From NCBI GenBank assembly GCA_036524155.1, contig DATDCV010000411.1:1-19344 (forward strand): a DNA stretch of 19,344 nt, written 5' to 3'. The translations under genes were made by a program, and so were the position numbers. Below are positions 7,760-15,503 of the stretch, piece by piece (position 1 is the stretch's first letter; every line of letters starts with the position of its first letter). The notes under the pieces were generated by a model that saw nothing but the letters and a program-made list of their open reading frames with translations, had not been told where the DNA came from and ran no database searches. The DNA is from DATDCV01 sp036524155 (GTDB lineage: Bacteria > Verrucomicrobiota > Verrucomicrobiia > Limisphaerales > UBA8199).

Positions 7760-8755
7760 ATGCTCTACCCGCTGATATTCCGCCCGATCCTGAAGGAACG
7801 CATTTGGGGCGGGCGCACTCTTCAAGCGCTCTATGGCAAAGCCCTCCCGGCAGGCAGGCCGATTGGCGAATCGTGGGAAGTGAGTGACCGTCCCGAAGAT
7901 TCGAGCGTCGTGGCCAACGGCCCCCTCGCCGGTCGCGACCTGCACTGGCTGGTCGACCACTACCGCCGGGAACTCCTTGGGTCCGCGCAACCGCACAACG
8001 GCAGGTTTCCGCTACTTATTAAAATACTTGATGCGCGGGAGAAGCTTTCGCTCCAGGTCCATCCGCCCGCTTTCGAGGCTCGCAGGCTGAGAGGTGAGCC
8101 GAAAACGGAAATGTGGTACATTGCCGACGCCGCGCCCGGTTCGGAGTTGTATGTCGGGCTGAGACGCGGGACCACCCGGGCCGCGTTCGAGGAAAACATT
8201 CGGCAGGGGACTGTGTCGAACTCCTTCCACCGCGTCAAGGTTCGCGCCGGCGACGCGATGTTCCTGCCCAGCGGGCGCGTCCATGCCATCGGCGCCGGTT
8301 TGGTGATCTTCGAGATTCAGCAAAACTCCGACACCACCTATCGCGTGTTTGACTGGAATCGCGTCGGTCTGGATGGCAAACCCCGCCAACTCCACGTCGC
8401 CGAATCGCTGGCGAGCATCGACTTCAACGACTTCGAACCGGCGTTGGTGGTTCGGACCCCGCTGGCGAAAGAGCCACAGCCGACTCAGCGGCTGGTTTCC
8501 GACCTGCTATTCACCGTGGACCTGGTGGAGGCGGCGGCGGGTGCGAACTGGAATTCCGATCCGGGGGTCCTGCAAATCCTGGGATTGCTCGAGGGCGGTC
8601 TGGCGGTGAGCGGCGCCGGCGAAATGGTGCGGCTTAATCCCGGTGAGTTCTGCCTCTTGCCTGCGAGCATCGGGGCCGGCTTCGCCGCCGCTTCGGCAGG
8701 CGCCAAACTCCTCAGGGTTTTCGCCGGCGAACCGCGGCCGCCGGCCACCGCCTGA
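7760..8755 (+). CDS. manA: Mannose-6-phosphate isomerase, class I
   Basis: This 331-residue zinc enzyme interconverts mannose 6-phosphate and fructose 6-phosphate, linking mannose use and GDP-mannose supply to glycolysis. The cupin core shows the expected metal ligands: Q99 and H101 in LSLQVHP, E117 in KTEMWYI, and H175 in SGRVHAIGAG. The C-terminal cupin-like half follows the QQNSDTTYRVFDW strand. It resembles the short type-I enzymes of Firmicutes and PVC bacteria rather than the longer E. coli form. The start ATG at 7760 lies 17 bases after the accA stop, with no clear Shine-Dalgarno sequence. It converges with the RraA-like gene, 45 bases from that gene's end. Confidence 0.93.
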   Translation: MLYPLIFRPILKERIWGGRTLQALYGKALPAGRPIGESWEVSDRPEDSSVVANGPLAGRDLHWLVDHYRRELLGSAQPHNGRFPLLIKILDAREKLSLQVHPPAFEARRLRGEPKTEMWYIADAAPGSELYVGLRRGTTRAAFEENIRQGTVSNSFHRVKVRAGDAMFLPSGRVHAIGAGLVIFEIQQNSDTTYRVFDWNRVGLDGKPRQLHVAESLASIDFNDFEPALVVRTPLAKEPQPTQRLVSDLLFTVDLVEAAAGANWNSDPGVLQILGLLEGGLAVSGAGEMVRLNPGEFCLLPASIGAGFAAASAGAKLLRVFAGEPRPPATA

Positions 8756-8800
8756 TCGAGACGGTGCGGTTCGATCCCTGTCCTCCCGAGTAGAGAGGGT

Positions 8801-9742
8801 CTAAAGCAGGTCTTTGTAGAACTCGGCTGCGGCTTCCCAATCCACGGTTTCGTCGGGCTTCTTGCCGAGCTTCTCGTACAGTCGCCGGCGCGCCTTCTTG
8901 TCGTCCACCGCGATCCGGGCGGACACGCACAGTACGTCCTCCGCCACCTCGAGCGGCACGACGATCACCCCGTCCCAGTCGCAGCCGATAATATCGCCGG
9001 GCCGCACCAGTACTCCGCCGCAGCCCACGGGGACGTCGACGTCCATGAGTTCCACGCGCCCGGGGATGATCGTCCGGCCGATGCCGCGGCACGCGACGGG
9101 GTTCTTCTGCATGATGATCTCATCGGTGTCCCGCGCGAAACCATCAGTGACGATTCCGACCACGCCACGTGATTGCATGTCCATCGAATTGTTTGAACCC
9201 CAATACCCGCATTCCCGCGCGCCGTTGGTCGAGGTGACGATGACGCAACCGGGTTTCACGTCGAGCCGGGCGTGCATGCCGCCCATCTCGTTCCAGATGG
9301 CGTGCTGTCGCAGTGCGTCTTTGCGATCGACCACGGGCATGCGCCGGTTGGTAGGCACGACGCGCAGCGTCAGCGCCGGACCCCAGAACCTCGTCCCCAT
9401 CCATAGCGGTCGAATCGCCGGGTCCAGCAGCGTTAAGTCGGCCCGACCAACGGCGTCCAGTCCGTCGGTGACATCAGTCACGCGAAGGAATTTGCCGAAT
9501 CGCTCGGCCAAGGCCATGGCCTTTCCGGTGGGGAGCGCGGACGCGAGGCCTGCGGCGGGCGAAGCCGACGTTTCGGCCGCGGCGAGCATTGTTTCCGCAG
9601 TGCCACCAAGCACGGCGGCGGCGGTCGTCACCTTCAGGAAGTCCCGTCGGGAGGGAAGGGGACAATTGTCCCTGACCGGCGGAGATTGCGGCGCCTCGGG
9701 GGAGGTAGAACCTGACGCGGGGTTTTCTTTGGGCGGTTTCAT
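8801..9742 (-). CDS. Tat-exported RraA/HMG-aldolase-like protein
   Basis: This 313-residue protein has an RraA fold, the family also annotated as demethylmenaquinone methyltransferase-like or 4-hydroxy-4-methyl-2-oxoglutarate aldolase. A twin-arginine signal, SRRDFLK (31-37) followed by the hydrophobic TTAAAVLGGTAETMLA, predicts export in folded form. The RraA core begins near residue 80. The aldolase metal/substrate motif is seen as SRGVVGIVTDGFARD, with R204-D205 at the place of the conserved Arg-Asp. This favours a metal-dependent aldolase or decarboxylase over the RNase E inhibitor role. The first 30 residues are low-complexity and proline-rich. It lies downstream of an OsmC gene on the same strand. 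The substrate is unknown. Confidence 0.85.
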   Translation of the reverse strand: MKPPKENPASGSTSPEAPQSPPVRDNCPLPSRRDFLKVTTAAAVLGGTAETMLAAAETSASPAAGLASALPTGKAMALAERFGKFLRVTDVTDGLDAVGRADLTLLDPAIRPLWMGTRFWGPALTLRVVPTNRRMPVVDRKDALRQHAIWNEMGGMHARLDVKPGCVIVTSTNGARECGYWGSNNSMDMQSRGVVGIVTDGFARDTDEIIMQKNPVACRGIGRTIIPGRVELMDVDVPVGCGGVLVRPGDIIGCDWDGVIVVPLEVAEDVLCVSARIAVDDKKARRRLYEKLGKKPDETVDWEAAAEFYKDLL

Positions 9743-9806
9743 GGTGGAGGTTCTGACACAACGTTGGACGCCCTACAAGGACAAATGCCAAACCGGATCG
9801 ACCCGG

Positions 9807-10226
9807 CTAGTCCGGATACACGAATTCGATGGGTAATTTGACGTCCGGATGCAAACTCTGTTTGACGGGACAGGTCCTGGCGGCAGCCTCGAGCTTGGCC
9901 CGGTCAGCGACCGAGAGCGTTTTTCGGGCGGGGAAGACCAGCCGGGCCTTCAGCGCTCCGATTCGCCGCACGGGATCAGTTGTCATTTCCTTGATCACCT
10001 GGATCTGCAATCCCCCGATGTCCAGTTGGTTGCGTTGGGCCACCAGTCCCATTACGGTCGCCATGCAGGTTCCCAGCGCGGTGGCCACCAGGTCGGTGGG
10101 AGAAAAAGCCGCGCCCTTCCCCCCGTTGTCCACCGGGGCGTCAGTGTTTAGGATTTGCGTGGAAGGTCCATGGGTCGCGGCGCAGTGCAGTCCGCCCTCG
10201 TAAGTGACGTTGATTTCTACAGCCAT
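9807..10226 (-). CDS. OsmC family protein (peroxide/organic-hydroperoxide-type)
   Basis: This 139-residue cytosolic protein belongs to the OsmC/YhfA group. Both conserved cysteines are present: C54 in ALGTCMATVMG and C119 in AARTCPVKQSL. In OsmC/Ohr proteins this pair reduces organic hydroperoxides through a thiol cycle. The N-terminal strand segment MAVEINVTYEGGLHCAATHG and the FSPTDLVATALGTC helix are typical. The sequence looks closer to general OsmC/YhfA than to Ohr. The start ATG at 10226 has no strong Shine-Dalgarno sequence. It is followed after 64 bases by the RraA-like gene on the same strand and preceded by the RlmM-like gene 82 bases upstream. Confidence 0.9.
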   Translation of the reverse strand: MAVEINVTYEGGLHCAATHGPSTQILNTDAPVDNGGKGAAFSPTDLVATALGTCMATVMGLVAQRNQLDIGGLQIQVIKEMTTDPVRRIGALKARLVFPARKTLSVADRAKLEAAARTCPVKQSLHPDVKLPIEFVYPD

Positions 10227-10308
10227 AGTATTGTTCCAAATTGAGCCTCGAGGATAGCGGGGAAGGGGTCATGAATCGATGCGAAATCGCTGGCAGGGTG
10301 CACCGGCA

Positions 10309-11577
10309 TTATTGACCGTGCGCGGTGCCGAACGCGCACACTTCCTTCTTGTTCGCTGAGAGGCGGGTCAGGTACAGGTCAGAGCTGAGAGTTGGCAACT
10401 CGCGCTTTAGTACCTCGAGCGTTTCCAGTGCGGGCAGGTCGTTCACGCCCCTCATTTTACGCTCCGCCTGGCCGGAATTCATTGTGTCCTTGAGCTTCAA
10501 GGTTACGACGAAACGACGGCACCACCCGTTCCGCAACCAGCGGAGAAGCAGCTCGCTTGTGCGGTCGGCAGGGGCGATAAGGTCGCACAGGAGCCAATCG
10601 AATGGCTGGGGTGGCGTAAACTGGAAAGCATCCCCCGAGACGAAACAAAGTCGCGGGTTGCTCATCAAGTCCTCCCGTAGAGGAGAACGGTCCACGGCGA
10701 TGACTTGGGCCCCGCGGTTGGCGGCGACGTAAGTCCAGCTACCCGGTGCCGCCCCCAAATCCGCACACGTTTCTCCCGCATTGATGGCACACCCCAGGCG
10801 CGCCTCCGCTTCCAGAAGCTTCGCGAAAGCTCTGCTGGGCGCTGCCTTGTCCCTGGCGATCGGCACCTCGCCTTTGGGGAACGCTGAGATTAGATGCCGT
10901 TGTTCGAACGGCAGCGGTGCGATCGCGACCGACACGAAACCGCTGTCCGGCGCGGTCAGCAGCAGTTGGACCAGTGATTGGTCGGCGGCGAAAGGGGTCG
11001 CGTCGCAAACGAGGTCTCGGAGCAAGTGACGGCGCTTCTGCCGCAACAGCTCCAGCACCGCTTCTCGAATCAAACCACACCGGTGCTTCCCGGCCACTGC
11101 ATCAACCGGCAGCGGCTCAAGCCGCTCCCGGCTCAAGTCGCGGGATTTCGGGTCCGAGACCCTGGACCCGTGGCTTTGGAACCGGGACTTCAAATTCTGG
11201 ACTTGAGGCCTCCTGCCGCCTTTCTCACGCAGCAGCCGGAAACTGTGCCAAGCCCGTGCTCCCATGTGGTGGCCGGCGCGCAGCCCGTAATAGGGTGCAA
11301 TATGTAGTGACCAGGGCCCACCTTCGGGCAAGTGCGCAAGCAGGGCACTGTAGGTCTCCTGAGCCCAGGCCCGGATGGTCTCCACTCTAAGAAGCTTCGC
11401 ATTCGGCAACAACTGTCGTGCGAATGCCAGATAGGGCAGCCGTTCGCCTTGGGCGAGGTCAATGTCTATCTCGATCAGACCGGCCGGCAGCCTGCGTGCC
11501 ACGGCGCCCGCAAACGACGCCTGCAGCTCCAACTGCAATTCAGCTTCCGAATCTTCAGCCGCTAGAATGACGTGCAT
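10309..11577 (-). CDS. RlmM-like 23S rRNA 2'-O-ribose methyltransferase
   Basis: This 422-residue SAM-dependent methyltransferase has an FtsJ/RrmJ-type catalytic domain at its C-terminus. The SAM-binding motif CADLGAAPGSWTYVA is at residues 271-285. The catalytic residues expected of the family are visible as K253 (SRAFAKLLEAEA), D332 (LLCDLIAP) and K361 (TLKLK). The NGWCRRFVVTLKLK block resembles E. coli RlmM, which methylates C2498 of 23S rRNA. The first 120 residues fit the RNA-binding N-terminal part, though shortened. Residues about 121-155 (QNLKSRFQSHGSRVSDPKSR and neighbours) look like an insertion encoded by repeat-like DNA. It is divergent from the AIM6-like gene with a 94-base spacer. 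The exact target nucleotide is inferred. Confidence 0.85.
   Translation of the reverse strand: MHVILAAEDSEAELQLELQASFAGAVARRLPAGLIEIDIDLAQGERLPYLAFARQLLPNAKLLRVETIRAWAQETYSALLAHLPEGGPWSLHIAPYYGLRAGHHMGARAWHSFRLLREKGGRRPQVQNLKSRFQSHGSRVSDPKSRDLSRERLEPLPVDAVAGKHRCGLIREAVLELLRQKRRHLLRDLVCDATPFAADQSLVQLLLTAPDSGFVSVAIAPLPFEQRHLISAFPKGEVPIARDKAAPSRAFAKLLEAEARLGCAINAGETCADLGAAPGSWTYVAANRGAQVIAVDRSPLREDLMSNPRLCFVSGDAFQFTPPQPFDWLLCDLIAPADRTSELLLRWLRNGWCRRFVVTLKLKDTMNSGQAERKMRGVNDLPALETLEVLKRELPTLSSDLYLTRLSANKKEVCAFGTAHGQ
11111..11208. repeat. Palindromic, repeat-like insertion inside the RlmM-like gene
   Basis: The segment contains a 7-base-pair hairpin, AGCGGCT-CA-AGCCGCT (11111-11126). It also has CTCAAGTC and GACTTGAG bracketing a stretch with an inner GGGTCC/GGACCC inverted repeat (11150-11169). 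On the coding strand it reads as degenerate AAGTCC-type short repeats and translates in frame to a basic, Ser/Lys/Arg-rich peptide. It does not look like the rest of the methyltransferase. The frame is kept, so the gene is probably still functional. Confidence 0.5.
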
Positions 11578-11671
11578 GCGTATGACACGCTTACCCGATC
11601 CTGCCGGCCATTGAAAGAGCCGGAATCAGCTCGCCACTCCCACGACGCCCGGCGTACAATTCACCTGGCGC

Positions 11672-12493
11672 ATGAACCCGCTTTCTTTTCTCCCTCGAAC
11701 CGGGATTTTCAAGCTTGGGTGTCTCAGCCTGTGCCTGCTGGGCCTCATCCCGGCGCCTGGCGCTCCGCCGGAACCGCTGCTCCACGCTCACTCTCACAAC
11801 GATTACCTTCGCCCCCGACCGCTATTTGATGCGCTCGACCATGGATTTTGCAGCGTTGAGGCGGATATTTACCTCGTGGATGGGCGGCTGCTCGTTGCGC
11901 ACGACCGCAGCAAGGTGCAGGCTCAGCGCACTTTGGAGACCCTTTACCTGGATCCTCTGGCCGAGCGGTTCCATCAGAACAATGGCCGCATCTTTCCCGA
12001 CGGCCCTGAGTTCACGCTACTCATCGACCTGAAAACCGATTGGGCCGCCATCTATCCCGTGTTGCGGTCCACACTCACGAATTACACTGCGATGCTTACC
12101 ACTTATGCCGCCGGCGCCACCCGCTCTAACGCGGTCTCAGTGATCCTGAGCGGCAATCGCTCCCGGGAAATGTTCCATGGAGAACGAGTGCGTTTCGCGG
12201 CCCTGGACGGTGAACTGGCGGACCTTGACTCGACGGAGCCTCGGGCGCTCATCCCATGGATTAGCGGTTATTGGTACCGCACGTTTAAGTGGAGGGGGAT
12301 CGGCGACATGCCGGTCGAGGAAATGACCCGTCTCAAGGACATTGTCGTGCGCGCTCATCAACAGGGCCGCACCGTCCGGTTTTGGGGCGCGCCCGACAAG
12401 CCGCCGTTTTGGAGGGTCGCCCGTGAAGCGGGCGTGGACCTGATCAACACCGACGATCTCGCGGGCCTGGAAACTTTCCTGCGCCGCCAATGA
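11672..12493 (+). CDS. Secreted AIM6-like PLC/GDPD-superfamily phosphodiesterase
   Basis: This 273-residue protein has an N-terminal signal peptide (GIFKLGCLSLCLLGLIPAPG, cleavage near 30-35). The PI-PLC/GDPD TIM-barrel follows. HAHSHNDY (H38-Y45) gives the first catalytic His-Asn, SVEADIYL (E63, D65) the metal ligands, and LLVAHDR (H77) the second catalytic His. The arrangement matches the AIM6-like uncharacterised branch of the superfamily. The C-terminal FWGAPDKPPFWRVAREAGVDLINTDDL resembles the last barrel strands. The likely role is hydrolysis of a glycerophosphodiester or inositol lipid outside the cytoplasm, but no member's substrate is firmly known to me. A TACAAT at 11655-11660 may be a -10 box just before the start. 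The M28 peptidase gene follows after 52 bases. Confidence 0.8.
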   Translation: MNPLSFLPRTGIFKLGCLSLCLLGLIPAPGAPPEPLLHAHSHNDYLRPRPLFDALDHGFCSVEADIYLVDGRLLVAHDRSKVQAQRTLETLYLDPLAERFHQNNGRIFPDGPEFTLLIDLKTDWAAIYPVLRSTLTNYTAMLTTYAAGATRSNAVSVILSGNRSREMFHGERVRFAALDGELADLDSTEPRALIPWISGYWYRTFKWRGIGDMPVEEMTRLKDIVVRAHQQGRTVRFWGAPDKPPFWRVAREAGVDLINTDDLAGLETFLRRQ

Positions 12494-12545
12494 ATCTTTT
12501 TCTGTCGCTAACCGCCGTCAGTCTGCTACAACCAAATGAATCCAT

Positions 12546-14375
12546 ATGCCACTTAGTTTTTCCAGGGGCCGCCGAGCGATGTTCACTTGCTTTCTGATGG
12601 GGTTCAGCCTCGGAGCTGATCTCTTCGGGCAAGAGCCGCCGCCTCCAAAAACCAACGACGTCATTGCCCAAATCCGTGACGAAGGTTTGAACCATTCACA
12701 GGTCATGGAGACACTGGGCTATCTCACCGAGGTGATCGGGCCAAGGCTGACCGCCTCACCGAACCACAAACGGGCCAACGAGTGGACGCGGGACAAAATG
12801 GCGAGCTGGGGTCTCACCAACGCCCACCTCGAAGCCTGGGGGCCGTTCGGAAGGGGTTGGTCCCTGAAGCGGTTTTCGGCCCAGGTCGTCGAGCCCCAGG
12901 GCATCCCGCTAATAGCTTTCCCTGCCGCCTGGTCGCCCGGGCTGGACAAACCCCTGATCGCCGATGTGGTGTACCTCGATGCCTCAACTACCGCCGAGCT
13001 GGACCAATACAAAGGCAAGCTCAAAGGCGCTATCGTGCTCAATGGCCGTACGCGCGACCTGAGGCCCCGATTTGAGCCTCTGGCCACTCGCCTGGTGGAA
13101 ACCAACCTCCTCAGGTTGGCCAACGCCGGCGCCCCACGCCCATTGACCTCCCGCGGTGGCCCACCACCGCCATTCACTCGTCCGCCTTCCGACTCCGGCC
13201 CTGGGTTCCGCGTCGGCGACCGGGGGAGCAGCCAACCTCCGCGCGCGGCCAATACCACACCGTCGGGTTCAACCCAGTCGAACCCGCCGCCACCTTTTGC
13301 TCGGGGGCGTTTTGGCCCGCGGTTCCTCTCTTTCCTCGCCGCCGAAGGAGCGGCATTGGTAGTGAGCCCCAGCTCCATGGGCGACGGCGGTACCTTGTTC
13401 GTGGCGGCCGCCTCAGTGCCTTTGCCGGAATCCCAAGGCACCAACCGCTTCAGTTTCAGCGACAGCCCTCGCGCCTGGTCCACCAATGCCCCCGCCGTCC
13501 CGCCGCAGATGACCGTCGCGACAGAAGATTACAACCGGCTGGTCCGTATGATCCAAAAAGGAGAAAAGCTCAAGATGGCGGTGGACCTCGAAGTGGAATT
13601 TCACGGTCAGGACTTAATGGCCTACAACACGATCGCCGAAATACCCGGCACTGACCGGAAGGACGAGATCGTGATGGTGGGCGGGCATCTGGACTCCTGG
13701 CACGCCGGTACCGGCGCCACCGATGACGCAATTGGTGTCGCCGCGGCGATGGAGGCGGTGCGCATCCTGAAACAACTGAACGTCCAGCCCCGCCGCACGA
13801 TTCGGGTCGGCCTTTGGGCGGGAGAAGAGCAAGGTCTCCTCGGTTCGCGAGCTTACGTGACCAAACATTTTGGATATTACACCAATGTCACCAGCCAGCG
13901 GTCGGTGCGTGCGCCCAAGGACGAGGGCAATGACCAGCCCGCAGTCAGGTCTTCTTCCACCGATTCCCGGCCAACCCGGAAGCTGGTGCGCGAGGTCGAA
14001 TACGAAAAACTGTCCGCCTATTTCAACCTTGATAACGGTGGCGGAAGAATTCGTGGCATTCACCTGCAGGGCAACGAAGCGGTGCGGTCGCTCTTCCGGC
14101 GCTGGCTCGAACCTTTCAGGGACCTCGACGCCGAGACGATTACGCTATCGAACACCGGGGGCACCGATCACATTCCGTTTGACGGGATCGGCCTGCCCGC
14201 GTTCCAGTTTATCCAGGACCCGCTCGATTACATGAGCCGCACACATCATTCCAATGAGGATGTGCTCGACCGCATCCAGCCTGAGGATGCCAAACAGGCA
14301 GCCACTATTCTGGCGGCTTTTGTCTATAACGCCGCGATGCTCGACGAGCGTCTGCCCCGCAAGCCGGCGGAGTAG
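12546..14375 (+). CDS. Secreted M28 family zinc peptidase with PA domain
   Basis: This 609-residue exported peptidase has a signal peptide (RRAMFTCFLMGFSLGADLFG, cleavage near 29). A PA (protease-associated) region follows from about residue 110 to 330. The M28 catalytic domain is C-terminal. Its co-catalytic zinc site is visible: H381 and D383 in GGHLDSW, bridging D393 in GATDDAIG, general base E427 with ligand E428 in AGEEQG, an Asp in FNLDNGGG, and the final His in RTHHSNEDV. Such enzymes are aminopeptidases or carboxypeptidase-Q-like dipeptidases. Residues 195-260 are an odd Pro/Gly/Ser/Arg-rich stretch within the PA region, and a second polar insert lies before FNLDNGGG. It precedes the glycyl-radical cluster by 221 bases, with which it may cooperate in peptide use. 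Confidence 0.92.
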   Translation: MPLSFSRGRRAMFTCFLMGFSLGADLFGQEPPPPKTNDVIAQIRDEGLNHSQVMETLGYLTEVIGPRLTASPNHKRANEWTRDKMASWGLTNAHLEAWGPFGRGWSLKRFSAQVVEPQGIPLIAFPAAWSPGLDKPLIADVVYLDASTTAELDQYKGKLKGAIVLNGRTRDLRPRFEPLATRLVETNLLRLANAGAPRPLTSRGGPPPPFTRPPSDSGPGFRVGDRGSSQPPRAANTTPSGSTQSNPPPPFARGRFGPRFLSFLAAEGAALVVSPSSMGDGGTLFVAAASVPLPESQGTNRFSFSDSPRAWSTNAPAVPPQMTVATEDYNRLVRMIQKGEKLKMAVDLEVEFHGQDLMAYNTIAEIPGTDRKDEIVMVGGHLDSWHAGTGATDDAIGVAAAMEAVRILKQLNVQPRRTIRVGLWAGEEQGLLGSRAYVTKHFGYYTNVTSQRSVRAPKDEGNDQPAVRSSSTDSRPTRKLVREVEYEKLSAYFNLDNGGGRIRGIHLQGNEAVRSLFRRWLEPFRDLDAETITLSNTGGTDHIPFDGIGLPAFQFIQDPLDYMSRTHHSNEDVLDRIQPEDAKQAATILAAFVYNAAMLDERLPRKPAE

Positions 14376-14596
14376 CTTCGCCCGGGACCGCTCTGCGTCG
14401 TCGCCGGCGCCTGCAACTCGATGCCCCGCACTCTTTACCGAGCCGCCGCGTGGCGCGCCGCAATCGTGGGCCCGGCGGCAGCGTTTTCGGCCCTTGGACG
14501 GGTTGGCCGGGGAACCGGGAGATCGGAGCTGGTCCGGTGCTTTTGAAGTGACGTGATGCCCGCGGCTGTGTAATTAACCATCAGCAATGGCGCCGT

Positions 14597-15502
14597 ATGC
14601 AGAGCGGTTTAGTGTTCAATATCCAGCGGTACTCGATCCATGATGGACCGGGGATACGCACCACTGTCTTCCTGAAAGGCTGCCCATTACGGTGTGTCTG
14701 GTGCCAAAACCCGGAGGGGATCTCTCGTCGGCGGGAAATCGTCATGCTCGAGAACCGTTGCATCGGGTGCGGCGAGTGCCGACGGGCCTGCAGGCATGCG
14801 ACGGAGGATCCCGGAACCGGGACCTTGTCGGTGCGCCTGCAGCAATGTGAACTCTGTGGGGTTTGCTGTCAGGCCTGCCCCTCGGAAGCACGGCGCATGA
14901 TGGGCGAGGAAATGACCGTCGCCCAGGTGCTCGAGGCCGTGCTGCGTGACCGGGTCTTTTTCCAGGACTCGGGCGGTGGGGTGACGTTCTCGGGCGGGGA
15001 ACCTTTGATGCAGCCTGAGTTTCTGAAGGCACTGCTTTGGGGCTGCCGGATGCAGCGGTTGCACACGGCCGTCGATACTTGCGGGATGATCGCCACCGAA
15101 GAATTGCTCGCGGTGGCGTCCTTGACGGACCTGTTTCTCTTTGATTTGAAGTTGATGGAAGAGACGGCGCATGCTCGGTACACCGGGGCGTCGAACAACT
15201 TGATTCTCCGGAACCTCCGGGCGCTTGGGAACGTGCATAGCAATATTTGGGTGCGAGTCCCGCTCATTCCCGGGATCAACGACACGAGCGCAGCGTTGGA
15301 AGCCGCAGCCCGCTTCGCCTCCTCGATTCGGGGTGTGCGCCAGGTGAATGTGTTGCCCTTCCATGCCACGGGCGTCAGGAAGCGCGAGCGGTTGGGACAA
15401 AGCAACAGCCTCCCAGCCCTGCATCCACCGGCTCCGGAGGCATTGGCGGGCGCAATCCAGATTTTTGAAAAAGCGGGTTTGCAGGCCCGCGCGGGCGGCT
15501 GA
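14597..15502 (+). CDS. Glycyl radical enzyme activating protein (radical SAM)
   Basis: This 301-residue radical SAM protein creates the glycyl radical on its partner enzyme by hydrogen abstraction from a backbone glycine. The radical SAM cluster motif is C29-x3-C33-x2-C36 in GCPLRCVWCQNPEG. A ferredoxin-like insert with two 4Fe-4S motifs follows: C55-x2-C58-x2-C61-x3-C65 and C84-x2-C87-x2-C90-x3-C94. This insert marks activases of dehydratase-type glycyl radical enzymes and is absent from the classic PflA. FSGGEP (131-136) is the SAM-contacting motif. The start ATG at 14597 gives the usual N-terminus GLVFNIQRYSIHDGPGIRTT. The partner gene begins one base after the stop, so the two are co-transcribed. 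Function requires anoxic conditions. Confidence 0.95.
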   Translation: MQSGLVFNIQRYSIHDGPGIRTTVFLKGCPLRCVWCQNPEGISRRREIVMLENRCIGCGECRRACRHATEDPGTGTLSVRLQQCELCGVCCQACPSEARRMMGEEMTVAQVLEAVLRDRVFFQDSGGGVTFSGGEPLMQPEFLKALLWGCRMQRLHTAVDTCGMIATEELLAVASLTDLFLFDLKLMEETAHARYTGASNNLILRNLRALGNVHSNIWVRVPLIPGINDTSAALEAAARFASSIRGVRQVNVLPFHATGVRKRERLGQSNSLPALHPPAPEALAGAIQIFEKAGLQARAGG

Positions 15503-15503
15503 T

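Noticed and set aside
8766..8790. Possible tRNA 3' remnant GGTTCGATCCC after manA
   Set aside because: It lacks a matching T-stem and the rest of a tRNA, and the preceding bases are manA coding sequence.
8862..9836. 324-codon open frame on the plus strand opposite the RraA-like gene
   Set aside because: It has a Ser/Thr/Arg-rich composition, no family resemblance and complete antisense overlap with a well-supported gene; it is a GC-driven shadow.
15348..15503. Upstream extension of the glycyl radical enzyme reading frame
   Set aside because: It overlaps the activase coding sequence. The ATG at 15504, one base after the activase stop, gives a normal N-terminus.
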